From assembly GCA_018350325.1 (NCBI GenBank), contig JAEVLN010000019.1, positions 744,001 through 808,000 on the forward strand: a stretch of DNA of 64,000 bases. Direction: 5' to 3'. Positions 13,881 to 25,700 of this stretch are shown piece by piece (the first letter of the stretch is position 1; the number at the start of each line of letters is the position of its first letter). The position numbers and the translations under genes are program-made. The notes beneath the pieces were generated by a model that did not search any database, had not been told where the DNA came from, and saw only the letters and a list, made by a program, of their open reading frames with translations. Source of the DNA: Globodera rostochiensis (lineage: Eukaryota; Nematoda; Chromadorea; Rhabditida; Heteroderidae).

Positions 13881-14792
13881 ATGTGCCGACGGAGACGGAA
13901 GAATTGCCATTTTCATAACCTTCTTGCTTTATGAGCATATCAAATCATTTGGCGATCGGATTTCCGAAGAACAATCTTTAGGGAATTATTATAAACTATT
14001 GACCGAAAACTTCCAATTTAATTTTGGCCCAGTGAGTCTCAATTGAATTAATCCAATATTATCAAATCATTGTCAATTTGTCTTGGGAGCTTCACAACCT
14101 TTCGAATTGCGCTTCCTTTTCTTTCATATTTATGACAATTTTAATAAAAGTGAGCAGCAAATTAATGAGAAAGTCCATGAGCAATTAATTACATTTTTTG
14201 TTTTTCCTACAATTCCGGACTTACCGTAAAAACCACCAAAAAGCGGGCCAATTAAAAAGAGAAAATACATTCATTCGGTTCAATGCCTCTAAACGATGGC
14301 GGGGCTTTATTTGTTCGGCCATTTCATTTCAGCTGCCTGCACTTTTAAAAGTTTTCACTTACCTAATTAGCCTATTTACAATGAATGGCACTTTTGCTGT
14401 TGATTTAGGCTTAACTACAGTTGGTTGGGACCGGGATTTTTGGGAAAACCGGACAGCTTGTTACCCGTTAAGGAACTCACTTATCATTTAAAGCGACAGG
14501 TGGACAGAAATAAGCGTGGGAATTATAATTATTTTTTAAAATATTTCATTAACCTCAAGGCCCTTTTTTGGGGCAATTAGAGACTGTTTATTGCCCGTTA
14601 AGGAACTCACTTATCATTTAAAGTGACAGGTGGGCAGAATTTCCACAATAAAGAAATTAAGAGACCGCAATTTCTCTAAATGTCGTTTTTAATTCAATAA
14701 ATTAAAAAAGCATTTTTTTTAGTGTTTATTTGTATCGTTATTGGATTAATTCCCTTTTAATCACCAAACGCCTCCAGGGCAAACAAATTAGG
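13881..14792. repeat. Intergenic region with a 49-bp direct repeat pair
   Basis: Between the dynein stop and the chemoreceptor start. It is AT-rich and no convincing exon was found. It contains two direct copies of a 49-bp sequence (14461-14509 and 14591-14639; core GTTAAGGAACTCACTTATCA), differing at three positions and 130 bp apart. The downstream promoter should lie here, but no clear TATA box was identified. Confidence 0.75.
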
Positions 14793-16204
14793 ATGGATCT
14801 TGACGCTGTTCTCCAGCCCGTCTACATCCTTACCCTGGCAGTAGTTGAACTGCTCATCAACCTGGTGTGCGTCCCGGTGTCCGCCATCAACTTTTTGCTC
14901 ATCGTCAAGACATCGGTCATCCATCCGAATCTCAAACACATCCTCCTCTACCAGAGTGCATGTATTCTCGGGGTTAGCGATTTATTCGAAATCATTTAAA
15001 TGGCCAATTCCCAATTTCAGAGGGGAATGTGCCGCTTCACCGCCTGTTTTCTCAAATTTGTATTGTTAAGTCCAATGGCCAGCGAATACATTGAGCCAAT
15101 TGGGACAGTTTATTCGTTTTTTGTCTTCAACCGCAATTCTTTGGTCCACGTTTTGATCATTGAACGCGTATTGGCCACAATAATGGTCAAAAGTTATGAA
15201 CGAAAAAGAAAGCCTTACTTTGCGCTGGGTTGGCTCGCCGTTTTGGTCGGTTGAAAGATTTTTATAATTTAACAAAATATGGCTTAAGAATTCCTTCAGC
15301 TGTCGCTGTCTCTTTACAATTCGATAAGCTACCGAATGAAAGAGCTGAGCATTTTGTTGACAAACGTCGCTTTGCTTTCCTCCGCGGCCATTGAATTATA
15401 TTTATTTGCATTGCTTCGAAAGTACAGCGCGAGGGCATACAGACAATCGTTGAAAAGCGCCGCAGGGCATCATTTGTCCGAACGATACCAAGTACGGTAA
15501 ATTGTTCATTGTTCAACAGTTTTGGCAAGTGCTCCAACAGAATGAATGTATTGGTCATGACCAAACATAGCCACCCCCTCTCCCCATGTAAGAGGCACAC
15601 CACCGGTGGGCACTACTGCTCTTGGGTCCGGATCAGTCAATGAAAATTTAGAAAATTGTAAAACTTTTCAGAAAATACAGTAAAGTTTGGGCTTAAGTCT
15701 GACCAATTTCTGAAAACGTCCCCCCCCCCCATTTTCAGTTGTCTGAAAACGTTCGAATCGGGAAACAGCTGATTCCCACACTGGTTGTCCATCCGTTGAA
15801 CATTATGTCCAGCACGCTAACCACAAGTTGGAACTTTTTTGGAATTGCTGGCGCCAATTACGTGATGGTCTCCTGCGCCACTTTCAGTTCATTTTGCAGT
15901 TTGTTGATCGAAATCAGCATAATTATGTAATTAATTGGACGCATTTTTTTCGTATCCCGGGGGTTTTCGATTTCGCCGGCCACTACTTAAAGCCAGACGC
16001 ACCGCCTTCAGGTGCCATCCCTTCCTAAAAAGAGACTTCGACCATCTCATGAACAGCTTCATTTTCCGGTCAAGAATATCGGAAAATGTTGCGGCCGAAA
16101 GCGTAACAAGAATTGCGATGACAAACATTCTCAGCGGAGAAAGGCTGGTCACCGGACAGCGGCAAGAAGAGCACTTCGAAATGCTGAGAGAACTGTGGAA
16201 CTAA
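14793..16204 (+). CDS. Nematode 7TM chemoreceptor (Sre/Srab-like GPCR)
   Basis: Five exons fit in phase: 14793-14972, 15021-15245, 15300-15491, 15739-15926 and 16012-16204, giving 325 aa, the usual length for nematode chemoreceptors. Hydrophobic segments follow the start (VYILTLAVVELLINLV). The third-helix region carries IERVLATIMVKSYER, and the third loop reads SERYQLSENVRIGKQL across an intron; both patterns are typical of the Sre/Srab families as I know them. The C-terminal tail ends EEHFEMLRELWN. The ATG of MDLDAVLQP was chosen because it immediately precedes helix 1. The protein should sit in the ciliary membrane of a chemosensory neuron; its ligand cannot be inferred. The intron before exon 4 ends in an 11-C run just upstream of ATTTTCAG. 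Confidence 0.85.
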
Positions 16205-16484
16205 CTGATCCTTTCTTACACAACACAAACAAAACTGAACCGCTGTGTTTTATGTGCTGTTTGAACAGAAATATATAAACTATCCTTTTGAAATTTCATT
16301 TCACTAATATTTAAAATAAATTTAAAACATGAAACACACAATATATTGTACTATATTTATGATGCTATCAAAAAACAAAAGGGTTATAAAGCGTTCATCA
16401 AAGCCATGAAATGGTTATAGGCAAATTGTCCTGACTTTAAAGCACAATAATTGTACCGAATTGCCTTAATTTCGTCCACTACGT

Positions 16485-19400
16485 TCAGTCCCTTTTCGTT
16501 TGGCTCGGCATTTGTGCCATCACTTCCTTCAACCAACGAACAGAACTGCTCGTCCCAATTTGCACTGTTGGCCCCACTTTAGTCCCCTTGCCATTACGCA
16601 AATGGTCGTGGAACTGCTCGAACTCCGTGTGTTCATCGCCAATGGAACAGCGCACAATTCGCTTCGGACTGACCAGAAGACATTCGCTGTTTCCATTCTG
16701 CAAGAGGCGCTCGTCCCATTCATTCAACAGCTTTGACGAACTCTCCACAACAAAATGCCGTTTTCCCGATCCTTCCGCAAATTTCTATAAAAAACATTTA
16801 CAGATTTTATAATTGTGATATTGTAATAATATTCGTTTTTGTTTTCTTTGATGTTAAAAGGTGTAAGTTGATAAGCCAACACTTTCACTACAGCTAAAAA
16901 CTATATCGCACAACCCATTTTTGTATCCAGATTTTCACCTGTTTGATCAGTCCAATCATCGCATTCACTCCCGGCATAAAAGACTGCCCCATCGAATTGA
17001 TTTCTTTCGGTTGATCGGAAAACACAACCCGACGCGGTCGTCCAACAGTGCTTCGCTCATTGTGAAGCCAAGTAGCCACGTCAATTCCAATTTCTCGCGA
17101 AGAAAGCAAACTCAGCGGAAGGGAAAGGTCGAAACAATTCGGGAAGAAAATACTCTAAAATAAAAAAACTTAAGATTATAAAAATACAATTTCGACTAAA
17201 CAAAATCTTGAAACTAGTGCTACTATAATTAGAGACTGGACAACTCAATTTGTGCATTCAAATATTTGTACAAAAATAAACCAAACTTTGTTTGGGTTTT
17301 GACCAGATTTGGCCGATATCCCGGGTCAAAAAATCAGAGCTTTTAAGTCACCCGGACCCGGACTATATAAAAATCCGGACCGGTCCCATCTCTAATTTTC
17401 ATAAATAGTTAGGTATTTGTGCAGATTTCTGACTTGGCCCCAAACTTTGTTTGGTAAAATTGTTGAATAGTAATCCAAATAATTCCAGCACCTGAAATGT
17501 AGCCCAAAGAGGAAGCTTATAAAAGTGATTGTTGACACGGAAAAAACTGAGCTCATCAAAAGTCAATTGAAGAGAAAAGGTCAGCGGGTTGAAAAGCGAA
17601 AGAAACGGTAAAAGTTGGCCAGAAGTGTGCAGTTTTGGCCAGAGAGAAGCCAGCTCAAACTTCAGGCAGCAGTTCTGCAACATTGGCGAAATCAGTTGCA
17701 AAAAGGACAGCACGGACGGAGTGACGCCGACTGAAAATCCAACTTTTAAATATTAAATTTTGGGAAAGATTGTACGCATAAGAAAGTGACACTTACTAGG
17801 CATGTACAGAAAGCTCATTCCTGTGATCCATTCAGGAATTTCAATTTCTGACAAATCCAACGGTTGTTGCTCACGAGGGTTGGAAAACCATTGGTCGATC
17901 ACCTGGTAAATAAGCATCCCATGATGGTAAATGTGACGTCCAAACTGAAATTTAAAAAAACGAGAAATAAAATTATTTGTTTTCTGAAGACAAACCGACC
18001 CCTCTCCCGTTCACTTTGGCCCCGTTGGAATTCCATAAGCGAATGGCAAAAGCCCCAATTGGATTCTCCGACTTTTTTGGTGGAGGAAATAAATCATTTT
18101 GGCCGTCACAAAGCATCAAAGCGCAGTCCGAGTGGGTGCGACCGCGGAGGACGGAGTCGGCAAAGTTGGCAAAGCGGCGACAACAAAGGGCCACGGAGAG
18201 GCCGAGGGATGCCGTGTCAACGAAGCGGAAAAAGTCAAAGAGAGTGTCATCGGAGAACAGCGAGCGCCGGCGTACGCTGAACGGACAATTCCAAACTTTG
18301 AAATCAGCAAATTAATTACCTCTGATTGACCTTTGATCTTGCAAGAATATTAGACTTTTTCCGATTCGGAGTCCGGACGTCGACGATATTCTGTTAAACA
18401 AACAACAACAACGTCATCGGAGAGGGTTCTCCTTCAATTCCCACCAGTAATTTTGGGAGATGCTCGGAATCCTGCTCCAAAATTGAACGATAAATGCGCC
18501 ACGCAAAAACGATAAGAGACTCTTCCCCGACGGAATTGTCAAAGACGCGCTCCGAAGAAAGAAGAACTTGACGGACGATAATCTGCAATTACTATCATTT
18601 AATTCGTCATTTTCCCTCTCACAATTGTAAATAAACTATCTTTTTTATAAAAATAACAATATTAAAAATGTTCGGGAAATATCAGTAGCCAAAATATGAA
18701 GTCACTAAAAAGTTAAATCCCGAAAACCCCATGATACAAGTCTTCTCAAAAATAGCCTTTGGTACAAAAAGAAATCGTGCTAAAATATACAAGTAAAGGC
18801 CTGTGAGTCCTAACTCTAAGCATAATTCAAGACAAAAACAGACCATTTTCTCCGAGAATTCAAACCATTGACGACAAAGCGATTGCAAAATTCGGTCATC
18901 GATTCCATCAACTGATTTATTTTCAGTGGTAAAAGAAGAAATGAATACCTGCTGATGCTTAAGTTAAAATTCTTGAGAACCGACGGACCGGCAAAAGAAA
19001 AATACCAAAACAAAAACAATTCAGCGGAAACTTTCGGAAGTCCCGGAAATCCCGACCCAATAAAATAAATCATTCCTTAAAAGTGTTTCAAATGAGTCGC
19101 ATGAAAAACAATAATTGGGGCCGGGAACTCCTGAATATTCAGAATTAAAGTCCCAAAAATCACGAATCCGGTAAAATTCCAAACCAATCCAGACTTTTTC
19201 AAATGTCGAACCTAATGAAAACTGTACTCCCTGCTTCAAAAAATTCGTTTAATTTCGTTGTTTTGTTCATAACTTACCATTTTTTGAAGGTGCTCGCCTA
19301 TCATAGCTTGCAGTTTCACATAAAGCTCTCGACCTCGACCTACCATAAGCTGAGAAATAAAATGCTTTAAAGATAACTCATAAATTCTAAAAATCAAACA

Positions 19401-19574
19401 CCGTTTGAAGCGCGGCATTAGACATTTCCCCATAATGTTCAACATAGTCAAAGCTGTCTTCTCTCAGAATTGAGCCGATTTTTCCGCACAAATATTCAAC
19501 GACATTCTGGTCCTGCTACAAAAAAAAATAAACGTTCTTAACGGTCTTTCTAAGCTTACCCTATTTATTGACAT
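16485..19574 (-). CDS. Cullin-like protein, divergent (N-terminal cullin repeats)
   Basis: The first three exons are phase-perfect: ATG exon 19574-19560 (MSINR), 19515-19402 and 19349-19278. They encode VVEYLCGKIGSILRED, a DSFDYVEHYGEM stretch and RELYVKLQAMIGEHLQKM, following the cullin pattern in which a F-E-LY element is followed by G..LY..L.....HL. A later pair of exons (about 18925-18837 and 18583-18480) joins as ILQSLCRQWFEFSEKM plus IIVRQVLLSSERVF, matching the W...H..M..IRD.L...DR.Y element of the second cullin repeat. Further putative exons run to a stop at 16485-16487 (SVRWLKEVMAQMPSQTKRD). I see no cullin-homology RING-binding region or C-terminal neddylation winged helix, so this may be a truncated or highly diverged cullin. 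Exons between about 18330 and 16890 are approximate. Confidence 0.5.
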
Positions 19575-21512
19575 TTTAATAAGATCTCCTCTATTCAAGA
19601 ATTGTAGTAGAATATTCGGTGACAAAATGTAGCAAAATGCAACTTAATTGGATTTAATAAAGAATAAAATTAAGAAATCTACTATATGATGTGCCTGTTG
19701 AAATCTTTTTGCTGGGTTCGGAACACTCTTAGGGTTACGAACCCCAACTCGCTACCCCGTGTAGCATTTTAGCCAATACATATTTCGCGTTTTAGTCCAT
19801 ATAAATCTGGGCCTGAATCACATTGACGGAATAATAAAAATTAAGCTTAACAAAGTTTTCATCATTACACTGTGTGCTTTTACGCTTAGATAGGAGGAAA
19901 AGGCTGTGCTTTTTTGTGATAATGATTAGAGAAAAAGCGAGAATAACAAAAAGGCTTTCGAGGGTAAGAATAAAGAAGCTCAAGACAAAGATTTCGGGCT
20001 TTTTGAATAAATCAATATTTCCATTTTCTCATAATAAATTCGTATTTTTGGCATTTTGTCATTGAAAATTTCTTTTTAAAAAATCAAATGTACGCTTAAA
20101 AATCAAATTGGTTTTTAAACCCTCTGTTCTTTCCGAAAATTTTATTTTTGATATTTTATTAAAGATAATGTAATAACGAATTTTGAAGATTTACGCATAA
20201 ATTGACTGGATTGGTCAGTTTTAGCACATTTTTTAGTTCATATTTTTAATCTATTTCACGTTTTTTAGTCATATACATAAATCTCTATACCAATTTAGCG
20301 AAAATTCATTACCTATATACATACATCGCTACTTGGATAGAGCCTTTGTATATAACTAATGTCCCGTTCTGATGCTTTTCTAGCATGTTCTGTTCTAAAA
20401 TTCGTTTTACTAAAATTCTTTCTCAATTTTCTGCACCAACACATCCCATCAACCTCTCCCCCTTTCTTATGGTGAGCCTTTTTTCCTTCACCTTCTCTCC
20501 CTTCGTCACCCCCCCCCTCCCCTAACATCAACACACCACAGCAAAATCCAACCAGCGGCCGTCCCCTCACTACCAGCGATTTCTTCCCCAACAACGGAGG
20601 ATTGGATGGATGGGGTGAAGGCGTGAGGCAGCCAAGCCACTTCCCATTACTTTTCCCTTCCCTTCGTCGTCAGCAGAGCAGGCGATGGGAGGCGATAGTG
20701 GAATGGTTGGTTGTGTGTATGTGGGGGATGGATGGGGTGGGTTGGTTGGTTGGTGGGCTGTTGTTGTGAGCTATGGGAAGGAAGAAGAGAGGGGAGGAGT
20801 TCTTACTTCACCTTCAATGCATAGTGGTGTGGCGGCCACTGCGCTTCCCCAGGGAGAGGGAATGGCGGGCGGCGATAGTAGGGGCATGCTGTTGAGACAG
20901 AAGAGTGGAGGGGGGAGAATGGAAATGAATGGTGGAGCAGAGACTGTTGTGCTGTTTAGGTGGAGATGGCGAGCGAGTCATTGCCCTCCGACCGAGCATA
21001 AGCCCTCCTCTCCCATTTGTGCCCTCCGCTTGCCTTCATTCTCCCCTTCTCCAATATCTCTTCACTCGCCGCCCGCGTTCCTCCTTCGATCCGTCCTCCT
21101 TTCTCCACTCGCTCACCTCTCCTCAATAAGAAGAGAGCATTGGGCGCAGTGCCTCCCCCCTCCTCTCCTATAAACCCAACCAAGACCAAGCAAGTCACTC
21201 ACCCCACCCAACGCTTCCCCTGTCGCCCCCATTGCCGCCCATTGCTGCTGCTGTCCCCTGCCCTTCTCCCCATCTCATCTCCACTCATTGCTCCCCACCA
21301 ACCAATTCTTCTCAATATGTATGTAGGAAAAAAAGAATTTCTCTCCAACGATCCTTTCTCCACATACATACATTTTATACCCGCATTGCCATCTCCTTCC
21401 TCCCAAATTATAAATTTCATTTATGGTCTTTATGATGACACTAATATGGCATTTCTAAAATACCTCTCCTTTTCAGTTGTCAACAATCTAGAATTTAAAA
21501 ACTCTTCAAACA
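19575..21512. other. Non-coding; pyrimidine/purine-skewed upstream region of the HMG gene
   Basis: 19575-20400 is AT-rich with no supported exon. 20440-21300 changes sharply to GC-richer, strand-asymmetric DNA: CT-rich blocks (for example 20505-20525 and 21030-21130) alternate with GGA/GGTGG-rich blocks (20680-20940). A CTATAAACC box at about 21168-21176 could be a TATA element for the gene at 21513. ORFs here are compositional artefacts with no recognisable domain. Confidence 0.5.
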
Positions 21513-21907
21513 ATGCCGAAAGCGTCGAAAAACAAGGACCCGAACATGCCTAAGCGTGCGCAATCCGCGTACTTCATCTGGTGTCTTTGTTGTTTAAAAC
21601 ATTGTCCGGTTAATTATGGGATTTTAGGATGTTGGCTAACAGGGAGAAGATAAAGAAGCCAGGGATGAGTGTGGCCGAGGTTGCCAAGGCTGCAGGTCTG
21701 CGACTTCAACAAAATATTGAAAAACTATCAGTTGATTAAGGCGTGGAATGGGGTCGCATGTCAGCATCGGATAAGACACTTTGGGAACAGAAGGCTGGAG
21801 ACGACAAAAAGCGCTACGAGCAAGGCAAGAAATATCAAAAATTTATACAATGTTTATTTCATATTATCTTTTTAGAAATGACTCAGTACAGAGCCCGTCA
21901 GAAGTAG
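21513..21907 (+). CDS. Single HMG-box protein, 83 aa
   Basis: Four exons in perfect phase: 21513-21580, 21628-21695, 21741-21824 and 21876-21907. Key parts are KNKDPNMPKRAQSAYFIW (helix 1, DPN-PKR-x-SAY-x-x-W core), NREKIKKPGMSVAEVAKAAG (helix 2) and MSASDKTLWEQKAGDDKKRY (helix 3), followed by a short tail. The family binds DNA non-specifically in the minor groove and bends it. The box most resembles nematode HMG-1-type and SSRP1-type boxes. The protein is essentially one box with no acidic tail. Intron 3 has a GC donor (CAAG|GCAAGA), and exon 3 uses an AAG acceptor. The loop between KK and PG is shorter than the usual KKENPG, losing two to three residues. The gene consists of very short exons that no long ORF reveals. 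Confidence 0.88.
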
Positions 21908-22798
21908 CCAGCATACGATGAATTGACGCTTGGGCGTATTCTTGACTTCTTTTCGCTGTTTCTCTCCTATTTAAAAAGCCAACACCGACACAAAAATCGA
22001 CCTTCCTTTTTGTCATTTTCTTTTTCGATCATCGCCGATTGCAGTTTATGCTTTTACTTCAGTTATGTACGTACACATTGTATTTGAAAAAATGACGATC
22101 GAATAAAAAAATCTGGACATCGTTACTAAACAAAGCTCTTGAAAATGGAAATTGAATATTTTTGGATAAAAAATCAATAAAAAGCTTCTTTAACGGAATT
22201 GGTAAGCATAAATCAACTATTCGCAGAATACTGCAGACATGGTATATAGGCTTTCTAAGTCATAGGCTCTAAAACGAGTATCAAACATTTTCGCGGCAGC
22301 GTTTTATAGCTTGAAGCGATTTTTGGTGCCAAAAACAAGCAGATTGACGTTTCTTAAAACCAAAACCCCCACTCTTGAGCCGCAACCCCGAAAACGACCG
22401 ACCCCTTCTTATCGGCACCGCCTGTGGAAGATGGTTTCGTTAGTATAATGGGCTTTTTAAAAATCAAATTGAGGAAAGTGCTTATTACGCATAACACGTA
22501 CGAGTAGACGCTTGCGAGAGCGGGACTTCTGCGGAAAAGTACGGGATTCCCGTTCAAATATAAATTGCCGCTCTTGGCAAAAATTCAAAATTCCTTGGCG
22601 AAATGTTAAATTTTGAACCAATTTTTCTCACAGGCTTAAAATTTCAAAAAATTTTAACTGCGGCGGCGCTTATCGGCACTGCTGAAGCCTTAAATGTAAG
22701 CTGTATCTCTGCTACCTGCACCGATATTCTAACCACAAATTTAATTCTAATTTATAGGTAACAATAACTGATAAGTTGATCAAATAGGCACCATCTTA
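21908..22798. other. Intergenic, two copies of a TATCGGCACCGCC motif
   Basis: No exon was recognised. Two copies of a motif found elsewhere in the window are present: TTATCGGCACCGCC (22409-22422) and CGGCGGCGCTTATCGGCACT (22661-22680), matching the palindromic arms at 52699 and 52849. The rest is AT-rich. Confidence 0.6.
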
Positions 22799-25700
22799 AT
22801 GTCAAGTCGCCACTATAGTCCATCGCCTCGGCTTCCTTCCGGACCAACAATTCAGTCACATCTTCACACGCAGGCGGAAGTGACCACTATTCTGTCAGGA
22901 GCGTCCAGCGGAGGCAGCTCCACTTTGTTGGTTGAGTCCGCTTCGCAAAAACACTTCTACCATCCCCTGAAAAGAAACACAACCAATTCCGCCAATGAGC
23001 AGCTACATTTACGGAAGTTAGTTGAGTCAAAATTTCCCAAAAAAGAAAACAAAATTTATTCTGTTGTACTGGGTTCGAAAAAAATGAATATGACCTCTAT
23101 TTTGACTATTGAAACCGAAATCGAACATAAACTTCCGGCAAGTGGTTCAAAAATTTAATTCCGGCACAATTTGAAGATTATCCAAATGCTCATTTTTTGT
23201 ACGATAGATTTACCTCCGCGGTAGGCAAGCCAGGCCAAGCGCGCGAAACTCGTGAGGCGATCTCAAAGGTGCTCAGTTCTACCAATCCTTCGGTTCGTAT
23301 ATTCATTTGGATTCACAATATTGATAAAATAACTTTTTTTAAACCATGAGATTCAGTTTTGCGATTTCGGAGGTTAAAAATTTGTGAAGGATATATTTTT
23401 TTAAATTCTTTATCCATGTTGAAATTATTTCATTTGTTTTTCCCACTTGAAGCGATCTCCACCAATTGCTGAGCCGTTGGATTATGAACATTTTGTGGGT
23501 GAGAACAGTGCCCTGCTTGAACATGACAAAGACCGCGATTTGTTGCTGTTTTTACGGGATGATATCTCAGTATGCAGCCATTTTGTGTGGCCTTACCCAA
23601 AAGTATTCAAATTTGTCAAATTAGGGCGTAGAAGTTTGGCCGCGTGAACGAACAGCAGTGCCTTCGGTGCGCCAACGAGACATTGATGAGGCCCAGTGGC
23701 TGTTGGCCATGGACGCGATTCGACATTATTCTTCTCCTTACACAGTGATCCAATTCAACTATTCGCGATTTTGTGGAGAGCTTAAAAGGTTTTACCGAAA
23801 TGCAGTTTAGAAACTTGTTTTTTGAAGGTTTGACTCTCCGCAGGGACTGAATTTTTTGCGGTTTGAATGCGATTTGATTGCTGACGAAGAGAAGCTGGTT
23901 GCTGATTTATTTTACGAATTTTTTTTAATAAAGACATTTAGACGATGTCCGGTCAGTGTTCTGTTTTTGCTGCCCAATCGGACATTCTCAAGGAGGGCAA
24001 TTTGGTCATTGTGCCTGGCGATGGAATTGTGGACAGTTTTCGCGTAAATTCCATTTATTTGTGTCATTTACGAACATTTTCACTCAAACAGAGCGAAAAG
24101 AAACGCTATTGCGTGTTGCGAAAGTCGGCAGATGAGTCTCGGGTTTACATTGAAGTGTACAAACAGACGTTGGCACAACAGCAACTGCCGACCATGGGGA
24201 TGGACGTCAAATCAGCGTCCATAAAAAGTACCAAAAAGGGCAAACTTCTTCAGGTCTTCTCTTCCATGGCATGTCGGATTTAACGAAAAAAACATTTTTT
24301 TTAGTTGTCATCGACTGAATCCGACAAGCGAGCCTTGCTTTTTTCGGCTGAAAATGAGACGGATTTGCAATTTTGGTTGTTTTCAATTGAACGAGCACTA
24401 AACTGGAATAACAGAGGTCGAAACTGACGACAATTCGTTTTAAGCCTTTTTTTCAGAGACTATGCTCACCTCTGAAGAAGACAACGTCTCTTTGAACTCT
24501 TCTGGACGTGAAAATTCCCTCCCGCTCGGCTCTTGCTCAATGCATGATTCTGAAAGTTTGGCAAGCGAAGACAGCGGGGCAAGTGAGTCGAGATTGAGAC
24601 TAATAGTTCTCGAGTTTAAATTTTCGTCTCTTTAGTTCGCGATTTCTCGTCGGGTTTTTGGAGAAGTCGAAATGCAGCAGCCAGAGCTTTACAGCCACCC
24701 ATTGTGGAGAGGCGCAACCTTTTTTCCCTTTATTGGGACATGGAAGTATTTTTTAGAAAAAATTTGTTTTATTCGGTAATTTATTGTTACATTAAATTAG
24801 CCCTTGCCTGAACCGGATGGCGGGAACAGCACTTTGGGTGAGCACCTGAGCGAGACGGAACAGTGCAACGCTGAGAGATCATCACCAATTCCGAGCAGTA
24901 TATCGACAGCGATAAATCTCATGAATCGACCAAAATTTGGTGGCAAACGAACGGCCCCTCAGGCGCCACCCGTGGAGGAGTTGCAAAATGGAATGCTCAG
25001 AGATGACTTTAACCAATGTTCGGAACCGTCGACATCCGAATTCGCTGGGGAGAAGCCGGCTATTCTGTTCACAGCTCAGCTCAGGCATTTGGACATTCGA
25101 ATTCGTCTGGCGGGAAAGGAACACTCCGAACAGGTAATTCTATCCTTCGAGGCATTACAAACTAAGTACGCACGGATGGCGTTTTTGAATCTCTATTCTT
25201 CCGAAGATTGAACCCTTTTTCGCGCGAGCATTTCTCTACGATGCCGGTCTCGGCACGCGTATCTCCGAGGAGTTCCATGTTGATTTCCCATTGCCGCTCC
25301 AACATGGCGAAGTTTTATGCCAAAATGGCCTTTCCGGCGCCAAAGTCTCCGATTTTTCTTTTCCTTCGTCTTTTTCACTCACCGACAGTTTGCCCGATGA
25401 GAAAGTCAACGGAATCAGCTGGGTGCAAATCAGAAATGCTAATAAGGTATAGTTTTGAGGGGTTTCGTCTTAAGCATATAATTGGGATCTGGGGAGGTAA
25501 AACCAAAAACTAGAAGTGCGTGCCGAAAATCAGTGTTAAAGCTTCAGAAGTTTTAGCTTATTTGCTCCATTCACAATCCCCGGCCTGATTTGTTTTTGAT
25601 CGTTTTGGTGGAACGGGTCCTTTCGGATGTGCCAGCGGATATTTACTTGAGGGCTAACAATTCAATTGACGCGAAGAATTCGTCAAAAATCCAAAGATCT

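Noticed and set aside
13864..14046. Short ORF directly after the dynein stop
   Set aside because: No domain, no splice context, AT-driven composition; more likely 3' UTR.
20685..21173. 162-codon ORF in the CT/GGA-rich region
   Set aside because: Low-complexity composition and no domain; it lies in the presumed promoter of the HMG gene.
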